NCBI GenBank assembly: GCA_021778845.1
Contig: JAJYBU010000020.1
Coordinates: 1-64,000 of the forward strand
Source: Acidobacteriota bacterium
Lineage (GTDB): Bacteria > Acidobacteriota > Terriglobia > Terriglobales > Acidobacteriaceae
Length of the DNA: 64,000 nt
Direction of reading: 5' to 3'
Shown piece by piece: positions 53,201 through 59,852 of the stretch (position 1 is the stretch's first letter; the number at the start of each line of letters is the position of its first letter). Both the position numbers and the translations under genes were made by a program. The notes under the pieces are model-generated. The model worked only from the letters and a program-made list of their open reading frames with translations. It was not told the DNA's origin and made no database searches.

Positions 53201-53811
53201 ATCGTGCCGCTGCCCAGCGAAGTTGAACCATCCATGAACTGAACCGTCCCGGTCGGAGCCGGACCGTTGGTGCTTGAAACCGTAGCCGTAAACGTCACCT
53301 GCGTCCCAACTGTCGCCGTCGAACTGCTCGACGCCAGCACGGTGGTCGTCGCAGCCTGCTGCACAATTTCCATCACTACATTCGACTGCCCCGCCGCATT
53401 CGAACTGTCGCCCGCATACTTTACCAGAAGGGGGTGCGTTCCAACGTTGAGGGTCGCCGTCGAGTACGCCGCCATCCCCGACGCGGACAGGCTTACAGCA
53501 TTCAGATTCGCCGAGCCGTCGCAAAACGTGACGATGCCCGAGGGCGTTCCTGTGGGCGCCGTGGCCGTCAGCGTCAGCGCTACATTCGCCGTCACAACTG
53601 CCGGATTCGGTACAACTGTCAGAGTGAGAGTAGCCGACTGCTTCACCACCTGAACCAGCGCAACTGAGACGCTGGAAGCATCGTTGGCGTCGCCCGAGTA
53701 CTTGGCCGTCATGCTGTGCTGGCCAAGCGTCAGCGCGGAGGTGGTGCATGCGGCCGAACTTCCGCTGACCGTCACGCTACAGATCTGGGTCGCGCCGTCG
53801 AAGAAGAGCAC
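50254..53811 (-). CDS. Ig-like repeat protein, 3' part of a split gene
   Basis: This frame encodes 1185 residues made of about eleven tandem bacterial Ig-like (group 3) repeats. Each is about 90 residues with the pattern GTVTFxDG ... LGSATL ... GVATLxxxxLxxGxHxIxAxYxGDxN. After them come a C-terminal domain, a hydrophobic segment followed by ARRRKFK, then a second hydrophobic segment and a final GTYTFKVTASG strand. Such repeats form rods on large surface proteins and adhesins. The nominal GTG start at 53811 is not a real gene start: it has no signal peptide, and the homology continues in the other frame upstream through the G-run at 53827-53838. With one extra G the two frames join into about 1,850 residues. 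Confidence 0.8.
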   Translation of the reverse strand: MLFFDGATQICSVTVSGSSAACTTSALTLGQHSMTAKYSGDANDASSVSVALVQVVKQSATLTLTVVPNPAVVTANVALTLTATAPTGTPSGIVTFCDGSANLNAVSLSASGMAAYSTATLNVGTHPLLVKYAGDSSNAAGQSNVVMEIVQQAATTTVLASSSSTATVGTQVTFTATVSSTNGPAPTGTVQFMDGSTSLGSGTIGSGGTSVLSIASLSPGTHNIVAIYNGDTDDSMSSSTALTETIQHILTAATLTASLNPISAGATLTLTAAVAATGGATGGGVLSGVVTFSEGSTTYGSVAVNGSGDATISLRTLSAGSHSILASYGGSTNYAASVSPALIEVVQSTATTTTLTSSAATTLADQAASFTVVVSSTTGGVPSGTVIFNDGAASIGQAQLNAQGVATLATSSLVVGTHAITASYVGNGNYNTSTSAALQHVVVLATTSVTLAGPAAPINAGGTFGMTATLSSNGVAPTGTISLHNGGATIATVSVAADGTFSFRNLNLSVGTYQLIAVYGGDANDAAATSSAVTVVVQLTPTVTSLISSMNPATVGQSVSLTATTSGGTPSPTGSIKFMDGATVLGSATLSASGVATFASSALSFGKHSITATYGGDADHAVSTSVALNEQIVQAATVALKSSVNPSIFGTNVVFTINVAGVTAPTPTGAVILRDGATSLGTLTLDGAGMASFQIASLTVGSHTITASYSGDTNYASASGMLLQTVQSATTQITLTASANPAVYATPVTFIAGVTGNGGVATGSVTFTDGGASIGSALLNANGVATLSLSTLAPGMHTVVANYVGDSNISASSSAPQLVAVKQVTSVVLASSANPGMTLSPLVLTATVSNEGAGPVMGSVTFTDGSTQLGMATLNAAGVASLTVPSLVAGNHSVQASYAGDGENFASTSQSLAEGIVQRPTTIAMTSSATDPNNSQQALLISTVGWSGSTAPTGTVTFTSGANVLGTSPVDAIGIATLTVILQSTTESIVATYSGDASYAGSSTLATSISGGVATQFTMQLAPASVTFPTAQHATIGISLTSLQGFSDKLQLGCLGLPFAATCTFSTPQASLAANGTATVQLVVDTGNPLGAGATATIQRRSSGGVLLCLLPCLLGIGFGARRRKFKMSGLLVLICMAAMTLATAGCSGLQMNGTPPGTYTFKVTASGVGTGATVSEIVTLTVTQ

Positions 53812-53819
53812 CGTCCCCG

Positions 53820-55814
53820 TCAGCGTCCCCCCCCCCCCACATTGCTGATCGTCGCAGTGAATGTAACCGACGCACCCACCAGACTCGGGTTGGCACTGGA
53901 CGTCACTGCTACCGTCGTCGGCGTGATGCTGAGCACCACCCCCGAGAGGCTGATCACCGGGGCCGTATTCCCCGCAGACGAGTTGACGGTGATTGAGCCG
54001 AGAACCGGGTCGCCATTCGCATCGCTGATCACAGTCGGGGCAAACTCCGCACCGATGACACAGGTGCTCGAGGAGAGAATATTCGCTCCCGTCGCGCAGG
54101 TTGTGGTGCTCCCATCGGTGGCTGCGTTGACGAGCGTCGGGGACGTCAGCGCGAGAGTCGCGTTGCCATCGTTTGCCAGCCCCACCGACTGGGGAGCGGA
54201 GATAGTTCCTACCTTGATCGTTGCGTAGCTCAAGGAGAGGTCCAACGCGTTGATGCGCCGTATCCGGTTATGAAACATGTCCGCGATAAACAAATTGCCA
54301 GTCTGATCGAAAAACAACGCATAGGGTCCGTACATGCTGGCCAGATCGGCCGGCCCCCCGTCCCCGGCAAACTGTTCGCTGCTGTTGCCGCAGATCGTCT
54401 CGATCAACTGCGTCGCTGCATTCACCTCGCGGACACGATTGTTATCCGAGTCCGCAATGTACAAATCTCCGGCAGGATCTATCACCACGGCGGATGGTTC
54501 GCCGAGCAGCGCCGCGGTAGCGTCTCCGCCATCGCCCATAAATCCGCGCGTCCCGGTTCCAGCAACGGTGGTGATTGTTCCCGACACGCTAATCTTGCGC
54601 ACCCGGTTGTTGGTCAGGTCCGCGATATAGATGGACCCATCCGGTGCAACGGCCACGCTCCACGGACTATTGAGTTCGGCAGCCGTTGCCAACTGGTTGT
54701 CCCCGTTGAAGCCCGCCGCCCTGGTGCCTGCAATCGTGCTGATATCTCCAAAGCCAGAGGCCGTGGCGGTGACCTTGCGAATCTCGTTGTTCCCCGTATC
54801 GGCGATCAACAGATCGCCCGCTGCATCCAGTGCCAGTCCCTCAGGAAACGCAAGCTGCGCCGCGGTGGCGGCAGCACCATCCCCCGTATAGCCTTGCTTG
54901 CCCGGCGTTCCTGCCACCGTCGAGATCAACTTCGTAACTGCATCGATGCGGCGCACAATGTGATTGCCGGAATCAGCGAAGTACAGATTCCCTGCTCCGT
55001 CCAGCACCAACCCGGCCGGCACGTTCACCAGCGCATCGACAGCCGGGCCGCCGTCTCCGCCATAGCCTGGAATACCCGTACCCGCCACGGTCGAAATCAG
55101 CCCCGTCTTCCCGTCCACCCGGCGTATGCGGTTGTTTTGCGTGTCGGCCAGATATAAGTTGCCCACAGCATCGGCAACCACTCCGGTAGGCAAAAAGATC
55201 GACGCTTGAGTCGCCAGCACGCCGTCCGTCTGGTAAATCCAGTCCGCATCACCTGCCACCGTGTCGATGCGACCCGGCGCCAGAACCGGCAACGACCCTA
55301 CTGCAAGCCCAGCAACCAGAGCCGACCCCATCAACCCTCCGCCCGTGGTCTCGATCACGACCGCGCCCGTCCGAAACCCCGGATACTTCGGCTGGAAAAT
55401 AACGTTGACGGTGCAGGTGTCATTGGCGCTATACGTCGTGCCTTCGGCGCACGACCCGCCTGCTGCTACAGCGAAATCCGCGTTGGCAACTCCCTGCGTG
55501 ATAGCCGATGGAAGCGCCGCCGTCCCTCCCGCCGTCATCGTCACCACTACGCTGACCGGAGCCGAACTCTGACTCACCGCAGTGCTTCCCGCAAAGACGG
55601 TCGGAGTCTGCGCCCTCGCTCCACGGCCCATCAGACCGATCCACAGGAACGCAACGACGCCCATCGCGAGTGCGCGCACGCAGCGTCGCGCCTGCATCGC
55701 AAAGCGGGATGGACTCAACAGCCTTCGCAGCCATCCCGTAGCGAACGTGGCGCCCTGCAGGCCACTCAGGAACAGCGCGATCATCCCCGGAAGGCGACTA
55801 CGGATATTCAACAT
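53820..55814 (-). CDS. NHL-repeat secreted protein, 5' part of a split gene
   Basis: The 664-residue product has a signal region (hydrophobic segments up to about residue 70, cleavage near ARA-QT), then a choice-of-anchor-like beta domain, then six NHL repeats (for example GVVADAVGNLYLADTQNNRI, GLVLDGAGNLYFADSGNHIV, GLALDAAGDLLIADTGNNEI). A second beta domain follows, and then the first half of an Ig-like repeat. It ends abruptly in VGGGGR because a run of 12 G shifts the frame. NHL repeats form a beta-propeller for protein or ligand binding. The ATG at 55814 is preferred over a TTG at 55820. A sigma-28 promoter lies about 190 nt upstream. Confidence 0.8.
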   Translation of the reverse strand: MLNIRSRLPGMIALFLSGLQGATFATGWLRRLLSPSRFAMQARRCVRALAMGVVAFLWIGLMGRGARAQTPTVFAGSTAVSQSSAPVSVVVTMTAGGTAALPSAITQGVANADFAVAAGGSCAEGTTYSANDTCTVNVIFQPKYPGFRTGAVVIETTGGGLMGSALVAGLAVGSLPVLAPGRIDTVAGDADWIYQTDGVLATQASIFLPTGVVADAVGNLYLADTQNNRIRRVDGKTGLISTVAGTGIPGYGGDGGPAVDALVNVPAGLVLDGAGNLYFADSGNHIVRRIDAVTKLISTVAGTPGKQGYTGDGAAATAAQLAFPEGLALDAAGDLLIADTGNNEIRKVTATASGFGDISTIAGTRAAGFNGDNQLATAAELNSPWSVAVAPDGSIYIADLTNNRVRKISVSGTITTVAGTGTRGFMGDGGDATAALLGEPSAVVIDPAGDLYIADSDNNRVREVNAATQLIETICGNSSEQFAGDGGPADLASMYGPYALFFDQTGNLFIADMFHNRIRRINALDLSLSYATIKVGTISAPQSVGLANDGNATLALTSPTLVNAATDGSTTTCATGANILSSSTCVIGAEFAPTVISDANGDPVLGSITVNSSAGNTAPVISLSGVVLSITPTTVAVTSSANPSLVGASVTFTATISNVGGGGR
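53827..53838. repeat. Homopolymer C12 (G12 on the coding strand) causing a frameshift
   Basis: Twelve C in a row lie exactly where the NHL frame stops and the Ig frame becomes coding. The coding strand needs 1+3n G after AAT-GT to continue (10 or 13); 12 gives V-G-G-G-G-R-stop. One added G restores Val-Gly4-Thr-Leu-Thr-Gly-Thr-Val into the Ig domain. Confidence 0.9.
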
Positions 55815-56007
55815 TTCCAACCCTGCCTCGCGGAGTGCCTGATGAAGAATCGCGCCATCTGTCCTTCATGACACGCCTTCACTTGCAGCAGATGAACATC
55901 GACAGCCGGGCCGCCGACACACTCGGCACCTCGGCTAGCAGCACAAGGCAGATCATCACGCGCTGAGCTCCAGCGTTCACAGTCAGCAACATGCCCTTGT
56001 GCTGAGG

Positions 56008-56034
56008 TTATCGGCCAATACACGTGTAACTTGA
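56008..56034 (-). promoter_or_regulatory. Sigma-28 (FliA) promoter upstream of the giant NHL/Ig gene
   Basis: On the minus strand TCAAGTTA, then 11 nt, then GCCGATAA. The -10 element is an exact FliA match and the -35 has T.AAGTT of TAAAGTTT, with the canonical spacing of 15 between TCAA and GCCG. The next gene downstream on this strand is the NHL/Ig gene, leaving a leader of about 190 nt. Confidence 0.7.
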
Positions 56035-56153
56035 ACGGATGTCTTCAATCAACGCACGACGCTCCGGTCGCTGCAACGGCGGAGCCAACACGAACGCCCA
56101 CCCCGTCGCACCTATCCCCGCCAAAGAAAATTAGTCCCCAAAACCACCCAAAT

Positions 56154-56236
56154 ATGCCATGTCAAGCCCCCTCCGGCCCCTGTAGTCGCAAAACCCCTCG
56201 TCAATACTGGCGATTTCTACTTCAGCAACATGGCAT
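56154..56236. repeat. Element bounded by a 9-bp inverted repeat
   Basis: ATGCCATGT (56154-56162) and ACATGGCAT (56228-56236) are exact reverse complements about 65 bp apart. The interior is C-rich. The ends and size suggest a small non-autonomous repeat or a structured RNA, but no target-site duplication is evident. Confidence 0.45.
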
Positions 56237-56366
56237 AGTATCCCCCCTCGACTCGCTACAATTAAGAAGCAGGGGAGTTCAGTCAGGAAGCTACGCAATG
56301 GTCAAGAGCCAGGCCCCGCCAAATTCCACCCGTGCTGCCAGGACCCCGGTAACTCTTGCCTTTTGA

Positions 56367-56547
56367 ATATCTTACCCGCAAGACACCTGCAATCTGCTAT
56401 TTACGGGCAGAAGATGCAATAAGTCACCTGTCGTCAATATCTTACCAATAACTCACACGGAATGAATCGGTTGGAAGGAGAAAGCTGCCTAAACCTCATC
56501 GCAGGGATACTTTACCTGTAAGCCATTTGAATGGAATACCTTATCGG
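56367..56547. repeat. Degenerate direct repeats of about 44 bp
   Basis: Two units align well: from 56367 (AATATCTTACCCGCAAGACA and on to CTATTTACGGGC) and from 56505 (GGATACTTTACCTGTAAGCC and on to ATACCTTATCGGC). A partial third starts at 56436 (AATATCTTACCAATAACTCA). The shared core is ATAtCTTACCygyAAg.CA.yTG.AAT. Confidence 0.5.
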
Positions 56548-56630
56548 CTTCGCACAAGCTAAGCTCAACATTCTAAACATCCAACGGAAAGGGGGGAGGG
56601 GGGTACCTACCATGCGCAAGCGCCCTTAGC

Positions 56631-56978
56631 CTAGACCACCGGTACCAGGACGAGAGCCGGACGGTGCCGCGGAGCGGTCAACGCTGCAACCAGATGCGCC
56701 AGCTCGCTTCGTTCCACACTTGATCCGCAGAGAACTTCCAGGCCGCTATGCGTCTCTTCCGCATGTGCAACCCGCACCTTGAACTCCAGCGTCCGATCCC
56801 AGTAGTGCAGGTACACCTTGCCGCAGGAATTCGCCGCAAGAGGCTGTGCAACGTCGATCCTCATACCGTGCTTGCTGATCTCCGTGCAATGGCCGGCGAG
56901 TTCCGAGTCCTGAGCGATGAAGTGAATGGGAACATTCACTGAAAATCGTGGATGGCGATACTCGAACTTCTGCATCAT
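56631..56978 (-). CDS. PilZ-domain protein
   Basis: The 115-residue protein is a single PilZ domain: basic start FEYRHPRFSVNVPIHFI, then CTEISKHGMRIDVAQPL (matching the (D/N)xSxxG element, here with Glu-Ile-Ser), and beta strands VYLHYWDRTLEFKVRVAHAE. PilZ domains bind c-di-GMP through the RxxxR and DxSxxG motifs. Here the arginine pair is spaced RHPR and the Asp is replaced by Glu, so binding is uncertain. The start is the first of two adjacent ATGs at 56978, with AAGGA upstream. Confidence 0.82.
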   Translation of the reverse strand: MMQKFEYRHPRFSVNVPIHFIAQDSELAGHCTEISKHGMRIDVAQPLAANSCGKVYLHYWDRTLEFKVRVAHAEETHSGLEVLCGSSVERSELAHLVAALTAPRHRPALVLVPVV

Positions 56979-57095
56979 GGCCGTGTCCTTGTCCGCAGAC
57001 GCTATTATGCTACGCCTGCAATACTGAACCGATCCAGTCGACAAAGGGGCATCGGTCACCACGTGCAGGTTCCGTTAGTACTGTTCGAGAGACTG

Positions 57096-57941
57096 CTACG
57101 CTCGGCGAGTCCGCCGCTCCCATGAGTAAGCGAGCCGCGCCATCACGCCGGAGACCAGGTACCCGAGAGCGATGACCAGCAAGGCCGTCTGATCCCACTC
57201 GGCAACGATGGCGATGACGACTACCAGCAGCACGAGCAATCGTCCGGGCTTGCGCGTACTCATGTCGATCTCTTTGCCACTCCAGAAGCGCCAACTGCTC
57301 ACCATCAGGAATCCTGTGAAGGCTACCAGCGCCAGCCACACCAGCGAGAGCCACACGTTATGAATCGGCGAGCCGCCTTCAAAATGGATGACCGCGGCGA
57401 GAACGCCTGCACCGGCAGGGATCGGCATCCCCACAAAGTACTTGCGACCCGGACGCCCCGGATTCCGCGGCTGCGGATTGACGCTGATGTTGAACCGTGC
57501 GAGCCGACAGGCTCCAGAGATCAGGAAGAGAAAGCAGACGACAACGCCGAAGTGCATCACGCGTGCTTCGACCTCGGGATGCCCTGAAGGCGTAAGCTGC
57601 CGCACGCCCCAGAGGTACGCCAGCAAGCTCGGCGCTACTCCGAAGGTGATCACATCGGCCAGCGAGTCCAGCTCCTTGCCAAACGCGCTGGAGGTGTTGG
57701 TCATGCGTGCAATGCGTCCATCCAAGCCATCGAAGACAATCGCAATGGCAATGGCCAGCGCTGCATGATCGAATGCCGCCGACGCGAGCGCCGCGTTGGA
57801 CATCACAGAGCCACGAATGCTCTGCATGATGATGTAGTAACCCAAGGCAATGCTGCCCGAGGTAAAGAGCGACGGCACCACGTACATGCCGCGCCGCGCC
57901 GTTCGATTTGGACTCTGTATCTGCCCCTCTGCCTCGGCCAT
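57096..57941 (-). CDS. pssA: CDP-diacylglycerol-serine O-phosphatidyltransferase
   Basis: The 281-residue membrane protein has the CDP-alcohol phosphotransferase motif D-G-x-D-G-R-x-A-R-(8)-G-x3-D-x3-D, seen as FDGLDGRIARMTNTSSAFG followed by KELDSLAD. Several hydrophobic helices surround it. It makes phosphatidylserine from CDP-diacylglycerol and serine. The psd gene, whose product decarboxylates phosphatidylserine, overlaps it directly upstream (shared base at 57941), so the two make phosphatidylethanolamine. Confidence 0.92.
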   Translation of the reverse strand: MAEAEGQIQSPNRTARRGMYVVPSLFTSGSIALGYYIIMQSIRGSVMSNAALASAAFDHAALAIAIAIVFDGLDGRIARMTNTSSAFGKELDSLADVITFGVAPSLLAYLWGVRQLTPSGHPEVEARVMHFGVVVCFLFLISGACRLARFNISVNPQPRNPGRPGRKYFVGMPIPAGAGVLAAVIHFEGGSPIHNVWLSLVWLALVAFTGFLMVSSWRFWSGKEIDMSTRKPGRLLVLLVVVIAIVAEWDQTALLVIALGYLVSGVMARLAYSWERRTRRA

Positions 57942-58600
57942 CAGTTCCGTCCACTGGAGGACTTCTTCGCTGCGTCCTCACCATAACCCGGCAGCACTCC
58001 CAGTACAGAACTCCCGCCCTGGACACGATCGCCTGGCTTCACGCGCAACTCGACATCGGCAGGCATCAGCACATCCACGCGCGATCCAAACTTGATCATG
58101 CCCATACGCTGTCCGCGTTGCACCATGTCTCCGGTCTTCAAGTCACAGACGATGCGCCGCGCAAGCAATCCTGCAATCTGCTTGAAGCTGACGCTGTGCT
58201 TCCCGTCTTCGATCACAATCAGCGTCTGCTCATTCAATATGGCTGACTCAGGATTCATCGCATTCAGGAACTGGCCTTCGCGATACTCCATGAGTGTGAC
58301 TTTACCGCTGATCGGCACACGGTTGACATGCACGTCGAAGACGCTCAAAAAAATGCTGACCCGAAAGCGGCTACCAGCCGTTGTCTCAATCCACTCGGCT
58401 TCCTCGACCTTGCCATCTCCGGGTGAAACGATCACGCCGTCGCCCACGGGAATCTCACGTTCCGGGTCGCGAAAGAACCACAGGAAGAACACCGCCAACA
58501 ATGCCGGAATCGCCGACAGGCTCACCCAATGCGTGCCGAACCAGACAATGGCTGCGACCACCAGCAGCGAAATACCGTAGTAAAGACCATCCCGAACCAT
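57941..58600 (-). CDS. psd: Phosphatidylserine decarboxylase (short, PSD-A type)
   Basis: The 219-residue protein has two N-terminal hydrophobic helices and the PSD core: PVGDGVIVSPGDGKVEEAEW, SVFDVHVNRVPISGKV, GQRMGMIKFGSRVDVLMP, and the self-cleavage site VQGGSSVLG, where the Ser after GGS forms the pyruvoyl cofactor. The short length matches the bacterial/archaeal class without the long N-terminal region of the E. coli enzyme. The pair psd-pssA is translationally coupled. Confidence 0.93.
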   Translation of the reverse strand: MVRDGLYYGISLLVVAAIVWFGTHWVSLSAIPALLAVFFLWFFRDPEREIPVGDGVIVSPGDGKVEEAEWIETTAGSRFRVSIFLSVFDVHVNRVPISGKVTLMEYREGQFLNAMNPESAILNEQTLIVIEDGKHSVSFKQIAGLLARRIVCDLKTGDMVQRGQRMGMIKFGSRVDVLMPADVELRVKPGDRVQGGSSVLGVLPGYGEDAAKKSSSGRN

Positions 58601-58667
58601 AGGTCACGATTATACCTTCGCACCTCTCCGCAATTCCGCGAATCGGCAACGCGGAACCATGAGGTAA

Positions 58668-59810
58668 CTAGCCCTGCAGCGTTACAGACATCAGCACAGC
58701 GTCCTCTATCGGCTCGCGATAGTAGGACCGGCGCCTCCCCTGTTCCACAAAACCCAGCGAGCGATACAGCGCCAGAGCACCCGCGCTGGAGGCTCGAACC
58801 TCTAGCTCCAGTGCGTGCGCTGCGCGGCTCCGCGACCAGTCAATCACCTCGCGGCAGAGCATTCTTCCGATGCCCTGGCAGCGCGCGTCCGGCTGAACGG
58901 CAATGTTCTCCAGTTCCGCCACGCCGCCAGCGCAACTCACCACGGCAAACCCTGCAATTCCCTTTCCATCGTCGGCGACAAAGGTTGCTCGCGCGGGCAT
59001 GCCTGGCGCAGTGTCAGCGAGTGCTCCTCGCCACACGGCCGGGCTCCAGTGGGGAGCCTCGATGCAGGCTTGCTCGATCGCAAGAATCGCCTCGGCGTCG
59101 GAGCGTAATGCTCGACGCACGCTCCAGCCGGCGATCATGGCAACGCCACTTGAAGGGGCTTTTGCGCCCTCGGCTGGCCTGAGATAGATGTCGCGCTCTT
59201 CGCGCACATAATTCGCGTCGGTGATGGCCACATCGCTGCCGTCATCCTTGAGCCGCTGCAAAACCGCCCTGAGCGCGTCCGCAGCATGCAATGGGTGCAG
59301 CACGGGAGAGCAGGCGTTGAGCCGCTCGGCTAATCGTGCCTCCGCTACCACCACCAAACGGCCAAGGCTTGTGGCCGCGAGGTCGTCGGTCGAACTCAGC
59401 CACTCGCGCCCGGTCGGCTGCTCGCGCACGTAGACCTCGCCGCGCCCGGCATCGAGCGCTGCGAAGCCATCCTGCAACGATGCTGCATCGGCGAGTACCG
59501 CCAGCCGTGACACTGCCGCCAGCGGCAAGCCCGTTGCCTCGCAAAGACCTTTAGCTGCAGCCAGACCGGCGCGGATTCCGGTGAAAGACCCGGGACCCGT
59601 CACCACTCCCACCGCATGCAGATCCTGAAGCCGCCAGCCCGTCTGGAGCAACAGCCTGCGAACCGCCGAGACGATCTCCGCAGAAGCGCTGCCCCGCACA
59701 AGATCTTCAGCGCTCAGCACCTGATCTCCAGCGCTCAGAGCCACGCCCGCAGTCTCTCCGCAGGTGTCGATCAGCAGCAGCCGTTCTTTCGCGATCAAAT
59801 GAGTGTCCAC
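58668..59810 (-). CDS. TsaB-RimI fusion protein
   Basis: The 380-residue protein joins two enzymes. Residues about 10-225 are TsaB (LLLIDTCGETAGVALSAGDQ; VVTGPGSFTGIRAGLAAAKG), the partner of TsaD in making tRNA t6A. Residues about 229-380 are a GNAT acetyltransferase of the RimI type, with the acetyl-CoA loop QPDARCQGIGRMLCREVI and ALALYRSLGFVEQGRRRSYY, which would acetylate ribosomal protein S18. tsaB and rimI are often adjacent genes, so fusion is logical. The start is GTG at 59810, with GGAGG touching it; a TTG four codons later is possible. Confidence 0.88.
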   Translation of the reverse strand: MDTHLIAKERLLLIDTCGETAGVALSAGDQVLSAEDLVRGSASAEIVSAVRRLLLQTGWRLQDLHAVGVVTGPGSFTGIRAGLAAAKGLCEATGLPLAAVSRLAVLADAASLQDGFAALDAGRGEVYVREQPTGREWLSSTDDLAATSLGRLVVVAEARLAERLNACSPVLHPLHAADALRAVLQRLKDDGSDVAITDANYVREERDIYLRPAEGAKAPSSGVAMIAGWSVRRALRSDAEAILAIEQACIEAPHWSPAVWRGALADTAPGMPARATFVADDGKGIAGFAVVSCAGGVAELENIAVQPDARCQGIGRMLCREVIDWSRSRAAHALELEVRASSAGALALYRSLGFVEQGRRRSYYREPIEDAVLMSVTLQG

Positions 59811-59852
59811 CCTCCGAGGATACCGCGCCTGTCCCTCAAAGGGGGAGCCGTC

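Larger units (their letters stand above)
55815..56630. other. 816-bp non-coding region with repeats and a sigma-28 promoter
   Basis: No credible gene is seen. The region contains the sigma-28 promoter at 56008-56034, an inverted-repeat-bounded segment at 56154-56236, degenerate AT-rich direct repeats at 56367-56547, and a G-rich stretch before the PilZ gene end at about 56590-56605. A short open frame on the plus strand (56031-56366) is Pro/Thr/Ser-rich and lacks a ribosome site. Confidence 0.6.

Noticed and set aside
50254-53811. Regularly spaced repeats considered as a CRISPR-like or mobile repeat array
   Set aside because: The period of about 270 bp and the translated pattern show protein Ig-like repeats, not short DNA repeats with spacers.
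56031-56366. 111-codon plus-strand frame in the long intergenic region
   Set aside because: No ribosome site, low-complexity product, and it overlaps the sigma-28 promoter and inverted-repeat element.
56541-56567. Second GCCGATAA (minus strand) upstream of the giant gene
   Set aside because: The -10 is exact but the -35 position reads TGAG, and the match arises inside a degenerate repeat unit. The site at 56008-56034 is much better.
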